From: Ruminococcus sp. UNK.MGS-30
GTDB lineage: Bacteria; Bacillota; Clostridia; Oscillospirales; Ruminococcaceae
DNA: 64,000 nucleotides
NCBI GenBank assembly: GCA_000980705.1
Contig: LBCK01000004.1
Location: 239,019-303,018 of the forward strand
Direction of reading: 5' to 3'
The position numbers and the translations under genes were made by a program. Under the pieces are notes generated by a model. The model worked only from the letters and a program-made list of their open reading frames with translations, was not told the DNA's origin and did not search any database. Of this stretch, positions 1 through 9,142 are shown one piece after another (within the stretch, counting starts at the first letter, position 1; each line of letters starts with the position of its first letter).

Positions 1-3
1 ACC

Positions 4-2259
4 TCACTTTTTTGCACGTTCCACAGAGATCACGCCCCGGATCTTCCGCAGCTTATCCATGATTGCCTGGAGCTGATCTGTTCCGGCAACCTGGACGCTC
101 GCCTCAAAAATCGCATTGCCGTTGCGCAGATTCCGGGATGACGAATGCACGATCAGAATATGCGATTCCGAGAGAATCTTCGTAATATCAAACACCAGCC
201 CCACACGGTCTGACGCAATCACTTCGATGCCGGTAGGAATCAGCGCAGAAGTGTTGTTCGTCCACTGCACCGGCAGCCAGCGTGCCATTTCCTCCGGGTT
301 GTTCCGTTTCAGCGCCGCCTGGTAGTTGACGCAGTTTTTCGTATGCACGGAAATGCCGTGTCCCCGTGTGATAAAGCCCACGATATCATCGCCCGGCAGC
401 GGATTGCAGCACTGCGCAAACTTGAATACGCAGTCGTCGATCCGATCCAGGACAATACAGTCCTTACCGGATGGTGTCTCCGTCTGCATCACCGGTGCAA
501 CCGGATTTGTCTCTTCTTCCTCTGCGCCGTGCGATTTCACATACAGTTCTTTCAGTCTCGGCATGATCTTGGACAGCATAACGCCGCCGTATCCGATCGA
601 GGCGTAGAAGTCCTCCAGCGTGTCGCAGTTGTGCCGTTTCAGATCATCTGCCAGGAATGCGCCCCATTCCGTTTCCGGCAGATTGATGTGACAGCGCTTG
701 AACTCCTGCTCCAGATTCGCCTTGCCGGTAGCAATGTTCTCTTCTCGGCACTCTTTCTTGAACCAGGAACGAATCTTGGACTTTGCCTCGTTGGTCTTGA
801 CAATACCCAGCCATGCACGATTGGGTCCCTTGTTGGGGTCTTTGCTGGTCAAGACTTCGCAGATCTGTCCCGTCTGGAGCGGATAATCCAGCGGAACCAT
901 CTTGCCGTCCACCTTGCCGCCGATGGTCTTGTGTCCGATTTCCGTGTGGATGCGGTATGCAAAGTCGATCACCGTTGACCCAACCGGCAGAGAGATGGAA
1001 TCGCCACGGGGCGTCATTACCACAATATCCTCCGGAGACAGGTCGTTCTTGATGGCACGGACAATTTCTTCCACGTCGTCCGAGGTCTGCTGCGCCTCAA
1101 TTACCTTGCGCACCCATGCCAGGCGCTCTTCCATCTTATCCTTGCCCTGGATTCCCTCTTTGTACTTCCAGTGGGCAGCGATGCCGTATTCCGCAGAGAC
1201 GTGCATATCCCAGGTGCGAATCTGAATCTCAAAAGGAATGCTCTCCCGTCCCAGAACAGTAGTGTGCAGGGACTGATACATATTGGACTTCGGCGTAGAG
1301 ATATAGTCCTTGAACCGGTTCGGCAAGGGTCGGAACATATCATGTACAATACCCAGCACCATATAGCACTCTGCAACCGTAGAGACAATGACACGGACAG
1401 CATACTTGTCATAGATCTCATCCATGCCCTTGTGGTTGACATAGACCTTCTTGTAAATGCCGTAGATGCTCTTGACACGTCCCTCAATGATCGGTTCTTT
1501 CGCAAAGTGTTCCTGTGCCAGGCGTTTCCGGATACGTTCCTTAATGGATTCGATGAACTTTTCCCGTTCATCCTTTTTGATCTCCATAATATGTTCGATT
1601 TCCGAATACGCATAGGAGTCCAGGTAATAGAACGCCAGGTCTTCCAGCTCGTCCTTTACAGTACGGATTCCCAGACGGTGTGCGATCGGCGCATAGACAT
1701 TCATGGTTTCCAGCGCAATGCGGCGCTGTTTTTCCGGCGGCAGGAATTTCAGTGTACGCATATTGTGAATACGGTCTGCCAGCTTGATAATCATGACCCG
1801 GATGTCATGGGACATGGCAAGCAGAATCTTCCGGACATTCTCCGCCTGCTGCTGTTCCTTGTCGAAAATCGGAATGCGGTTCAGCTTGGTGACGCCGTCC
1901 ACCAGCATCGCCACATCCTGTCCGAACTTCTTCCGGATATCATCCAGCGTATATTCCGTATCCTCTACCACATCGTGGAGCAGACCCACGCAGATCGTAT
2001 CCGTATCCATTCCCAGATCCAGCAGAATATCTGCCACCGCCAGCGGATGGATAATATACGGTTCTCCGGAAGAGCGTTTCTGCCCGGCGTGTGCCTTTTC
2101 TGCCAGCTGATACGCAGACAGGATCTTGCTCAGATCGTACTGTTTATCCGTCGCAAGAATCTTCTTCGCCAGATCCGAGATCGTGACCTCATTCTGAGGG
2201 ATCTGCGGTTTATCCTGTGCAGCCAAACGCACATCTCCGCTTGTGTTTTCCTGTGTCAT
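4..2259 (-). CDS. relA: bifunctional (p)ppGpp synthetase/hydrolase (RelA/SpoT family)
   Basis: Makes and degrades the alarmone (p)ppGpp in the stringent response. The 751-residue product has the Rel domain order: an HD hydrolase domain (His71, HD at 95-96, ED at 99-100), a synthetase domain with KSIYGIYKK and the STPKSNMYQSLHTTV motif, a TGS domain, and a C-terminal ACT domain. An intact HD motif together with the synthetase motifs points to a bifunctional long RSH enzyme. The frame is open upstream to 2568, but the ATG at 2259 follows AAAAGGAGC, and its ATGA overlaps the recJ stop, so this start is chosen. Cotranscribed with recJ. The stop lies almost at the window edge. Confidence 0.96.
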   Translation of the reverse strand: MTQENTSGDVRLAAQDKPQIPQNEVTISDLAKKILATDKQYDLSKILSAYQLAEKAHAGQKRSSGEPYIIHPLAVADILLDLGMDTDTICVGLLHDVVEDTEYTLDDIRKKFGQDVAMLVDGVTKLNRIPIFDKEQQQAENVRKILLAMSHDIRVMIIKLADRIHNMRTLKFLPPEKQRRIALETMNVYAPIAHRLGIRTVKDELEDLAFYYLDSYAYSEIEHIMEIKKDEREKFIESIKERIRKRLAQEHFAKEPIIEGRVKSIYGIYKKVYVNHKGMDEIYDKYAVRVIVSTVAECYMVLGIVHDMFRPLPNRFKDYISTPKSNMYQSLHTTVLGRESIPFEIQIRTWDMHVSAEYGIAAHWKYKEGIQGKDKMEERLAWVRKVIEAQQTSDDVEEIVRAIKNDLSPEDIVVMTPRGDSISLPVGSTVIDFAYRIHTEIGHKTIGGKVDGKMVPLDYPLQTGQICEVLTSKDPNKGPNRAWLGIVKTNEAKSKIRSWFKKECREENIATGKANLEQEFKRCHINLPETEWGAFLADDLKRHNCDTLEDFYASIGYGGVMLSKIMPRLKELYVKSHGAEEEETNPVAPVMQTETPSGKDCIVLDRIDDCVFKFAQCCNPLPGDDIVGFITRGHGISVHTKNCVNYQAALKRNNPEEMARWLPVQWTNNTSALIPTGIEVIASDRVGLVFDITKILSESHILIVHSSSRNLRNGNAIFEASVQVAGTDQLQAIMDKLRKIRGVISVERAKK

Positions 2260-4292
2260 ACAACATCCGCTCCTTTTTTCTGTAATCCCTGCAGCAGGAC
2301 GGAACTTTGCAGATTCACCTTTTCCTTTACCGGATTCCGGCGTACCCGCTGTGTCCAGAGATCCTGCTGCACCAATCCCAATTCCGAAAAAATATCCAAC
2401 GCCAGCCGAAGTTTGCAGTAGTTCATCTGCGGCAGATCCTGCACGCTCCCGAACAGCCCATCCAACGCAATATCCGTCTGTGGAATTCGCTGATAGATCT
2501 GCACCAGCACATCTCTTGCCGGTGTAATTGCCGGATAAAAGTTCTGCTGCAATGCCTCGCCGCGGCAAAATTGTTCATATGTACTCTGTGCGGCAAAATA
2601 TTTCGCCTGTTTCAGACCGCTTTTCCGATAGTCCTTGACGATCACAGAAAGCTGCGGTCTGCCCTGAAAACTGCCCACCTCTATGTTGACCAGAAAATCG
2701 CAGATATCGCCGTTTTTCAGCGTCACATCCTCCGGTTTCGTCCGGAACAGCAGCAGATCCATTGCCATGCCGCCGTAAGTAATTTTAAGCTTGGAATGCG
2801 TTCCGCCGGACAGCGGCTGGATGCCCTGCATCACCGCATGACAAAGCGCAAACACCGGCGTAGGATTTCCCTCACCGAAAGGCGCAAGCACCGACAGGCT
2901 GGTAATATTCTCCATGGTGATCTCCTGGGGCATCAGCAGCCGGTCTGCCTCTAAGGTCAGCACCGGCATGGTGGGATGTGCCTCTTTTGCATAGTGCTGC
3001 ACTGCCTTTCGGAACAGTTCCACGTGGTCTGCCGGCAGAGAAAAACCGCCTGCGCCGGGGTGACCGCCGTACCGGGACAGCAGATCACTGCAGGCATGGA
3101 GACAGCGAAATGCAGAGAATTCGCCGAACGACCGCATTGACCCTCTCGCCTGATCGCCTTCTATGGTAATCAGAATGGTCGGCTTGCCGAACTGCTCTTC
3201 CAGACGGGATGCCGCAATGCCGATAACGCCGTGATGCCAGTTTTCTCCGGCAAATACCAGTACACGTTCTTTCAGCAGCTGCGGCTGTTCTGCCGCCTGC
3301 AAAGCAATCTCTTCCAGGATTCTGGATTCCTCCGCTTTTCTCGCCTGGTTGCGCCGTTCCAGCTCTTCCACCAGTTCTGCCGCCTCATCCGGATCTTCAC
3401 ATAACAGCAGTTCCACCGCCGTTTTCGGAGAGCCGAACCGTCCGGCGGCGTTGATTCTCGGTGCAATGCCGAATGCAATGGAAGTAGAAGTAAACGCCTT
3501 TCCCGTCAGTCCGCTTTTGTCCAGGAGTGCCAGCAGTCCGGGACGCTCTGTGTTCGCCAAAAGCCGCAGTCCCAGCTGCACCAGATAGCGGTTTTCGCCG
3601 GAAAGCGTTACCACATCTGCCACAGTTGCGATTGCCGCCAGTTCCCCGAATTGCTCCAGCGCCATTGCCGTATCGCCGCCGTCCAGCGCCGCCACCAGTT
3701 TCAGCGCCACGCCCGCACCGCAGAGGTCGTGAAACGGCGAAGTATCATCTGCCCGGTGTGCGTCCACGATCGCTGCCGCTCTCGGCAGCGTTTCCAGCGG
3801 CTGGTGGTGGTCTGTGATGACCAGCGTCATGCCCAGCTCTGCAATCAGTTCCGCCTCTTCCAGCGCAGTGATGCCGTTGTCCACCGTAACGATCAGTTCC
3901 ACGCCGTCCTCGTGCATTTCCCGGACTGCATTGGTATTCAGCCCGTATCCCTCATCCCGTTCCGGAATGCGATAGGTTACATCTGCGCCCAGTTCCAGTA
4001 GATAAGAGTACAGGATCACCGTGGCTGTTACACCATCACAGTCGTAGTCTCCGTAAATGCAGATGCGGCTGCCGCTGTACATTGCCTGGTTGATGTAATC
4101 TGCCGCCGTTTCCATATCTGCGGTGAGAAACGGATCTGCCAGACCGTCACACTGTAAAAATGCCGCCGCTTCCTGCACATTGTGCATTCCACGGGATGCC
4201 AGAACCTGTGCACACAGCATGGACAGATCGCTGCCGCTCCGGATCTGTTTTGCCGCCTCTTCCGGCGGCTGGTGAATCAGCCACTTCTTCAT
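2256..4292 (-). CDS. recJ: single-stranded-DNA-specific exonuclease, RecJ family
   Basis: A DHH-superfamily 5'-3' single-strand exonuclease acting in recombination and mismatch or base-excision repair. The 678-residue protein has DYDCDG (Asp82, 84 and 86), VTVDNG at about 136-140, the signature DHH at 161-163, and the DHHA1 motif RYGGHPGAGGF near residue 405, followed by an OB-fold-like region and a C-terminal extension. The ATG at 4292 is preceded by AGGAGGAAAGAGC; an in-frame ATG seven codons upstream lies before that site and is rejected. First gene of a two-gene operon with relA (4-bp overlap). Confidence 0.93.
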   Translation of the reverse strand: MKKWLIHQPPEEAAKQIRSGSDLSMLCAQVLASRGMHNVQEAAAFLQCDGLADPFLTADMETAADYINQAMYSGSRICIYGDYDCDGVTATVILYSYLLELGADVTYRIPERDEGYGLNTNAVREMHEDGVELIVTVDNGITALEEAELIAELGMTLVITDHHQPLETLPRAAAIVDAHRADDTSPFHDLCGAGVALKLVAALDGGDTAMALEQFGELAAIATVADVVTLSGENRYLVQLGLRLLANTERPGLLALLDKSGLTGKAFTSTSIAFGIAPRINAAGRFGSPKTAVELLLCEDPDEAAELVEELERRNQARKAEESRILEEIALQAAEQPQLLKERVLVFAGENWHHGVIGIAASRLEEQFGKPTILITIEGDQARGSMRSFGEFSAFRCLHACSDLLSRYGGHPGAGGFSLPADHVELFRKAVQHYAKEAHPTMPVLTLEADRLLMPQEITMENITSLSVLAPFGEGNPTPVFALCHAVMQGIQPLSGGTHSKLKITYGGMAMDLLLFRTKPEDVTLKNGDICDFLVNIEVGSFQGRPQLSVIVKDYRKSGLKQAKYFAAQSTYEQFCRGEALQQNFYPAITPARDVLVQIYQRIPQTDIALDGLFGSVQDLPQMNYCKLRLALDIFSELGLVQQDLWTQRVRRNPVKEKVNLQSSVLLQGLQKKGADVV

Positions 4293-4328
4293 GCTCTTTC
4301 CTCCTGCTGACATAGTGTCTTACTTTAT

Positions 4329-4357
4329 ATTATACCCGAAAAAGTGACAAATTGCAA
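4329..4357 (-). promoter_or_regulatory. sigma-A promoter of recJ-relA
   Basis: On the minus strand TTGCAA (4352-4357) and TATAAT (4329-4334) are separated by 17 bp and end about 37 bp before the recJ start. Confidence 0.7.
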
Positions 4358-4586
4358 TACCGGGAAGAAAAAAATCGTTTTTCCGTCCTGTTCTCTGCAT
4401 TTCGAAGAACACTGCGTAAAGCTTGTGCCTCAGATATGCCTTATCCAGCGTTTCTTTAACACACTGGACACAAAAAGAACCAGTAAAACCGAAGAAGTTG
4501 TGCTATACTAAAAAGAAAGTCTTTCTGTGTCCACGGAAACAAAAAGGCAGTTTCCGGAAACACATCCGAGAAAAGGAGTCCGTATT

Positions 4587-5021
4587 ATGGAAATCACACC
4601 GTATACCCGCATGGTATTTTACCATGAGACAGACCGCATGGACATCGTGAACCACTCCAACTACATCCACATGGCAGAAGAGGCAAGAGTTGATTTCATG
4701 GACAAGATCGGCGTCGGCTATAACCAGATGGAAGAAGAAGGCATTATGCTGCCGGTGCTGGGCGTCACCTGTGAATACAAGCACTCCCTGCACTTCGGTG
4801 AGCATCTGGCAGTTTACTCCTACATCACCAAATACAACGGTTTCAAGCTGGAACTGCGGTATGATATCCTCTGCGTGGAAACCGGGCAGCTTTGTGCAGT
4901 TGCCACCTCTTCCCACTGCTTTACCAACACAAAGATCAAGCCCATGCGCATCCGGGACAAATTCCCGGAGATGCACGCCTTTTTCCAGAAGGCAATGGAA
5001 GTCACTTATCCGGAACACTAA
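4587..5021 (+). CDS. hotdog-fold acyl-CoA thioesterase (YbgC/FadM type)
   Basis: The 144-residue single-domain hotdog protein is predicted to hydrolyse acyl-CoA or acyl-ACP thioesters in the cytoplasm. The family signature is seen near the N-terminus as YHETDRMDIVNHSNYIHMAEEAR; the Asp of ETD is in the place of the catalytic Asp of 4-hydroxybenzoyl-CoA thioesterase relatives. The substrate cannot be told from sequence. The ATG at 4587 follows AAAAGGAGTCCGTATT; a start 60 bp upstream (4527) has no ribosome binding site. It stands alone between the divergent recJ promoter and the terminator at 5045. A TATACT at 4504-4509 is a possible -10, with only a weak -35. Confidence 0.85.
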   Translation: MEITPYTRMVFYHETDRMDIVNHSNYIHMAEEARVDFMDKIGVGYNQMEEEGIMLPVLGVTCEYKHSLHFGEHLAVYSYITKYNGFKLELRYDILCVETGQLCAVATSSHCFTNTKIKPMRIRDKFPEMHAFFQKAMEVTYPEH

Positions 5022-5044
5022 AACTTTGACTTACAGAATACAGC

Positions 5045-5092
5045 AAAAGGCAGCCATGAACGCATTTCAGCGTTTTCACGGCTGCCTTTTTT
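5045..5092. terminator. bidirectional rho-independent terminator
   Basis: The stem AAAAGGCAGCC...GGCTGCCTTTT surrounds an A/T-flanked loop. It serves the thioesterase gene on + and, through its A-tract, the minus-strand gene whose stop is at 5092. Confidence 0.8.
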
Positions 5093-5706
5093 CAATGTGT
5101 GCTTATTTCTTCCAGCAGATGCAGAAGTACGTGATACCCGTACATTTTCTTAGATAGAAATACCTTTTTGTTTTGGAAATACACCTTTGTGCCACGTTTC
5201 CTCTGCCGAACCCAAGTGACACTTGTCACCGGTATTGCCTGGATAAAGGCATATGCAGTTTTTCCGTTTAATATATCCTCCAAAGCCCCGGAATCATTCA
5301 AAACGTTCAGCGATGCGTCCTGCAATTTCAGCGAACTGGAAATCCGTCTGGAAGAACCGCTTGCTCTGACATTTGAGGCACTCGCAGACACAAAATACAG
5401 TTTGCCGCCTTTTTTCACCCACCGCACAAACTGTCCTCTCACTCGCCGGGACAGCACAACCCCTGCAACCGATAAATAGACAGCTGCCAAGACAAACACA
5501 GCGAAAACAATAATCGCCCACAATTCCGTCTCCGGAGACGTGACTTTATGCAGCGCATCCCGGTTCTTTCGGGAATCTCCAGCCATGGAATAAAACAACC
5601 CAGCCATGGAAACCGCCAATGCTGCAAAAGCCGCAAAAACATGAAACAGCATTTTATAGGCAGTCTCTTCCCGTGTGATCCGGGGCGGCTGAAAAACCTC
5701 AATCAT
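5092..5706 (-). CDS. hypothetical protein with two membrane segments
   Basis: I do not recognise this 204-residue protein. Two hydrophobic stretches (about residues 19-42 and 63-86) predict a membrane hairpin. A basic, soluble C-terminal half follows, with a Ser/Arg-rich part (SGSSRRISSSLK) and a final VYFQNKKVFLSKK segment, perhaps a bacterial PH-like domain, though that is a guess. Its ATG overlaps the stop of the amidohydrolase gene by ATGA, so it is the last gene of the 8061-5092 operon and translationally coupled. Confidence 0.75.
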   Translation of the reverse strand: MIEVFQPPRITREETAYKMLFHVFAAFAALAVSMAGLFYSMAGDSRKNRDALHKVTSPETELWAIIVFAVFVLAAVYLSVAGVVLSRRVRGQFVRWVKKGGKLYFVSASASNVRASGSSRRISSSLKLQDASLNVLNDSGALEDILNGKTAYAFIQAIPVTSVTWVRQRKRGTKVYFQNKKVFLSKKMYGYHVLLHLLEEISTH

Positions 5707-6509
5707 TGATGTTCCTCTTCCCTCACAAGATTCTGATACAATTCCGTATAAAACGGCAGTTTCACATCCCGGCAGGTGGGAAACGCACGCCGGAATTGTT
5801 CCGTGTCGTTCTCCACAGTCACAAATGCCAGTTCCGGTGCATCACCGCAGACACAGCACAAATTTCCCTCCGGGTCTGCCAGACAGCTCTGCCCGTCAAA
5901 GGTGTAGGACTGCTGCTTTCCGACGCAGTTGACACCCAGCACATATACCTGGTTTTCGATAGCTCTCGCCCGGAGCAGCAGCAGCCAGTGTTCCGTGCGC
6001 TGGTGCAGCCAGTTCGCCGGGACAACGATCAGCCGGCTGGTCTGTGCTGCCGCCCGGAACAGTTCCGGAAAACGCAAATCATAGCAGATCAGCGTGCTGA
6101 CCGGAAAGTCTTCCAGTACCGTGTGAACAATTTCCGTGCCGCTGTCGTAAAACCGCTCTTCCCCGCCGTAGGAAAAGGGATGTATCTTCACATAATCCGA
6201 CAGTACTTCCCCGGATTTGCCGAGAATTGTGTAGTGATTTTCCCCTTTGCCGCCGGACTTGCAGGAAGTCCAGCCGTATCCTATAGCTATATGTTCCTGC
6301 GCTGCCAGCCGGCACATTGTCTGCCGAATCGGGTTCACATACGCTGCCACTTTTTCCACGTGCATGGAAAATCCGGTAAAGCTCATCTCCGGAAAAAATA
6401 TTGCATCTGCACCTTCCTGTGCTGCCTGTTCGATCCAGCTTTCAGCAGTACGCAAATTCTTTTCCGGTTCTTCAAAGCAGATCTCTGTCTGCGCAATGGC
6501 GATCTTCAT
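5703..6509 (-). CDS. carbon-nitrogen hydrolase (nitrilase superfamily, omega-amidase-like)
   Basis: The 268-residue cytoplasmic amidohydrolase has the Glu-Lys-Cys triad of the nitrilase superfamily: Glu41 in FPEMSFTGF, Lys108 in DYVKIHPFSYGGE, and Cys142 in LICYDLRFPELF. The surrounding sequence is most like the Nit2/omega-amidase branch, which deamidates alpha-ketoglutaramate or similar amides; the substrate is inferred only from that. The start at 6509 (MKIAIAQTEI) follows AAAGGGGATGC and matches the family N-terminus better than the upstream ATG at 6539. It lies 13 bp after the D,D-carboxypeptidase-like gene and overlaps the next gene by 4 bp. Confidence 0.88.
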   Translation of the reverse strand: MKIAIAQTEICFEEPEKNLRTAESWIEQAAQEGADAIFFPEMSFTGFSMHVEKVAAYVNPIRQTMCRLAAQEHIAIGYGWTSCKSGGKGENHYTILGKSGEVLSDYVKIHPFSYGGEERFYDSGTEIVHTVLEDFPVSTLICYDLRFPELFRAAAQTSRLIVVPANWLHQRTEHWLLLLRARAIENQVYVLGVNCVGKQQSYTFDGQSCLADPEGNLCCVCGDAPELAFVTVENDTEQFRRAFPTCRDVKLPFYTELYQNLVREEEHQ

Positions 6510-6522
6510 AACTGCATCCCCT

Positions 6523-8061
6523 TTATTTCCGGTTTGCACCTGTCAGCTCTTTTTCCTTTTCTTCTGCATTTTTCTGTGCATCCGGATCGTGTTCCGTTCT
6601 GGACTCCGGACCATGATAAAATACTGTGTCAGAGCGTTTCCAGTTCCGCTGCGGACGGTCGTGGAATTCCGTTGCGTGAGGCACCAGGTGAATCGGATCT
6701 TCCGGTGTGACATTTTTCTTTGCCCGATAGGAGGCATAGATACACAGCGCAATGTACAGTGCTGACAGAACAGCACCGGCGACGATTCCCACCGTAAACC
6801 ACGGCGAGTTCGGGAAATTCTCCAGCGCATAGGCGTTGAACTTGGTGAACGACCGATCTACATCAGAAACCGCCACCAGCGGCACTTCTGCGATCACTTC
6901 CCCGGAGAACTTCAGTTCCATTGTCCCCAGCTTGTCGCCTTTTTTCACAGGTGCCATGACGTTTTGATCCAGGTGTATCACCTTCTGCACCGCAGAAACG
7001 TCCACATCCTTGCACCAGAGCAGGATGCAGTCCTCCTTCGGATGCACCAGCACGTAGGAATTGCCGTCCGAGTTCATCACTTCCACCTCTGCCGTTTCCT
7101 CGTCATCCTCCAGCAGTGTGGTATAGGCAAACGACTGGAACGCCCAGTTCAGCAGTGTTGTGGCATCCTCAATGTGATAATATTGCAGCTTGCCGTCCGA
7201 ATCCTCAAACGGCGCATTCATTGCAATTACAAGATATGTATTTTCATCCTGCGTTGCCTCCGTAATGATGCTTCTTCCGGATTTGCTCAGATTACCTGTT
7301 TTGATGCCCTTTGCCCCTTCATAGTAGTAGGAGCTGTCCTCCAGCGCCATGGAATTTGCCTGCGTCCAGTTCCAGGCAGACGCATCCGGATGATTCATCG
7401 GATTCGCCGTTTTCGGCGTAAATGAAGTCGCCGTTGCGATCTCTTCGAACCCATCCAGAGAAAGGGCATAGTTGGTGATGGTCAGCATATCCCGTGCTGT
7501 CGTTTGCTGCCGGTTGTCGCACAATCCGGTTGGATTCGTAAAGGTAGTCGCCGTACAGCCGATCTCCGCAGCGGTATCGTTCATTTTCGTCACAAATGCG
7601 TCAACGCTGCCGTCCCCGAACTGGTTCGCCAGAATCAGCGATGCCTCGCAGGAAGAGGTCAGCATCATGGCATAGAGATATTCCCGTACAGTCAGCGTGT
7701 CTCCGTCGTCAATGTCCGCATAGCGCAGGTCATCCGGTTCGTCGTAATTGTACAGTGTCTTATACAGCGCATCATCTGCCGTAATGGTCGTACCGTCCAG
7801 GTCGGAACAATTCTGCATGACCACGATCGCCGTCATGATCTGTGCCAGGTGTCCCGGCATCTGAGGCTGATCCGGATTTTTCTCGTATAGTACCTGCTCG
7901 GTATCCCGGTTGTACAGAATCGCCGCCTGGCTGTGCAAGGTTTTGTCCGGCGTAAAGGTATATGCCTGTGCCGAAAGGAAATTGCCGCACAAAATCACAG
8001 TGCTTACAATACAGGTCACTGCGGCGGCGCTCATACGTTTTATCAAATGGAACAAGTGCAT
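6523..8061 (-). CDS. D-alanyl-D-alanine carboxypeptidase family protein lacking the SxxK residues
   Basis: The 512-residue protein is of the PBP5/DacF family: a signal sequence (about 11-33), a peptidase_S11 domain (about 38-310), a PBP5 C-terminal beta domain, then a transmembrane helix near residue 430 and a charged cytoplasmic tail. Normal enzymes read P-A-S-x-x-K at the start of the active-site helix; here the position reads PGHLAQIMTA, so the nucleophilic Ser is His71 and the general-base Lys is Gln74. The SxN motif is SSC (136-138), while KTG is kept in GIKTGN. It should be unable to acylate and may be a peptidoglycan-binding pseudoenzyme. The start is chosen because ATG 8061 follows GGGAGG. 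Confidence 0.88.
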   Translation of the reverse strand: MHLFHLIKRMSAAAVTCIVSTVILCGNFLSAQAYTFTPDKTLHSQAAILYNRDTEQVLYEKNPDQPQMPGHLAQIMTAIVVMQNCSDLDGTTITADDALYKTLYNYDEPDDLRYADIDDGDTLTVREYLYAMMLTSSCEASLILANQFGDGSVDAFVTKMNDTAAEIGCTATTFTNPTGLCDNRQQTTARDMLTITNYALSLDGFEEIATATSFTPKTANPMNHPDASAWNWTQANSMALEDSSYYYEGAKGIKTGNLSKSGRSIITEATQDENTYLVIAMNAPFEDSDGKLQYYHIEDATTLLNWAFQSFAYTTLLEDDEETAEVEVMNSDGNSYVLVHPKEDCILLWCKDVDVSAVQKVIHLDQNVMAPVKKGDKLGTMELKFSGEVIAEVPLVAVSDVDRSFTKFNAYALENFPNSPWFTVGIVAGAVLSALYIALCIYASYRAKKNVTPEDPIHLVPHATEFHDRPQRNWKRSDTVFYHGPESRTEHDPDAQKNAEEKEKELTGANRK

Positions 8062-8367
8062 AAGATGCAATCCTCCCGAAAATTCTTTATTCGTGAAAGT
8101 TTTCAAACTCCACTTTCTTATTATAGCAAAAAAAATCCGATTCGAAAAGACTTTTTTCGAAAATTTATTTACCTTTCACGGAAAATATGATAAAATAATA
8201 TAAGCAGCGAAAAAATGCAGAAAAACAAAGGCAGCACTCCATAAAAATTGCCCCATCGGACACACCGCAATCATTTTTCAGTGCCGCCATGCAAATAAAT
8301 CATAACCGCCTGCCATTGACATTCGAAAAAGCAGCAGCAAAAGGCAGGGCGCAAGGAGGTTTTCCTT
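8062..8367. other. intergenic region with divergent promoters
   Basis: On + a candidate promoter TTTACC (8168-8173), 17 bp, TAAAAT (8191-8196) reads toward the phosphoesterase. On the minus strand TATAAT at about 8120 sits upstream of the carboxypeptidase-like gene with a poor -35. No gene or riboswitch was recognised. Confidence 0.4.
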
Positions 8368-9078
8368 TTGGTATACATTACAGGAGATATGCACGGAGAT
8401 CTGTCACGATTCAAAAATCCCATTTTCAAAAAGCTGAAAGCCGGCGATGTTCTCATTGTCTGCGGTGACTTCGGTTTTATCTGGGACGGTTCCCGCCAGG
8501 AAAAACAAAATCTGAAAAAACTGCGTGAAATGCCGTTCACCATCGCTTTTGTAGACGGCTGCCACGAAAATTTCGACATCCTGGAACAGAGTTTTCGCAC
8601 AGTCAGATGGCGTGGCGGCAGGGCGCATCTGATCGCACCGAATATTTTTCACATGATGCGCGGCGAGATCTTCACCATTGATGACCGCACCTTTTTCGCA
8701 TTCGGCGGCGGTCACAGCCAGGACTTCGAATTCCGGCAGGGTCGGAACTGGTGGCAGCGGGAACAGCCCACACACGCTGAGATCCGCCGTGCCATCCACA
8801 ATCTGAATGAGCACAACGCCCAGGTGGACTACATCATCACCCACGAACCGCCGGCATCTCTGAAGGACTGCCTGGGGGTAGATGTCCAGCAGCGTCTGGA
8901 GATCCACACCTTTTTCGAGGATATCATCAAACAGTGCCAGTACCGGAAATGGTTCTTCGGCAAGTGCCACATGGATCGTTTTATCCCCATGAAGTTCTAC
9001 GCCATGTTCGAGGACGTGCTGCCGGTAGAATCCGAAAACCGCAGACGCAGCCGAAAGCAGGCACCTCCGGAAGAATAA
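8368..9078 (+). CDS. metallophosphoesterase (calcineurin-like)
   Basis: The 236-residue calcineurin-like phosphoesterase has the metal-ligand motifs in order: ITGDMHGD near the N-terminus, VCGDFGFIWDG, VDGCHENFD (the variant of GNHE), FGGGHSQD, and ITHEPP. It is cytoplasmic and its substrate is unknown. Translation starts at a TTG (8368), placed 7 nt after AAGGAGG; the residues following it (VYITGDMHGD) match the family N-terminus, and no ATG fits. A terminator follows at 9093. Confidence 0.85.
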   Translation: MVYITGDMHGDLSRFKNPIFKKLKAGDVLIVCGDFGFIWDGSRQEKQNLKKLREMPFTIAFVDGCHENFDILEQSFRTVRWRGGRAHLIAPNIFHMMRGEIFTIDDRTFFAFGGGHSQDFEFRQGRNWWQREQPTHAEIRRAIHNLNEHNAQVDYIITHEPPASLKDCLGVDVQQRLEIHTFFEDIIKQCQYRKWFFGKCHMDRFIPMKFYAMFEDVLPVESENRRRSRKQAPPEE

Positions 9079-9092
9079 ATCCAGCAAATGTA

Positions 9093-9140
9093 AAAAAACA
9101 GCCCGATGCTTTCTCACTTTGAGAGTATCGGGCTGTTTTA
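9093..9140. terminator. bidirectional rho-independent terminator
   Basis: The stem AACAGCCCGAT / ATCGGGCTGTT, flanked by A- and T-tracts, lies between the convergent phosphoesterase and CmpB-like genes. Confidence 0.85.
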
Positions 9141-9142
9141 GC

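Noticed and set aside
1171..2421. Open frame of 416 codons opposite relA
   Set aside because: Shadow of the strongly conserved RelA coding sequence.
2260..2568. N-terminal extension of RelA by 103 residues
   Set aside because: It overlaps recJ completely; ATG 2259 has its own ribosome site and ATGA coupling.
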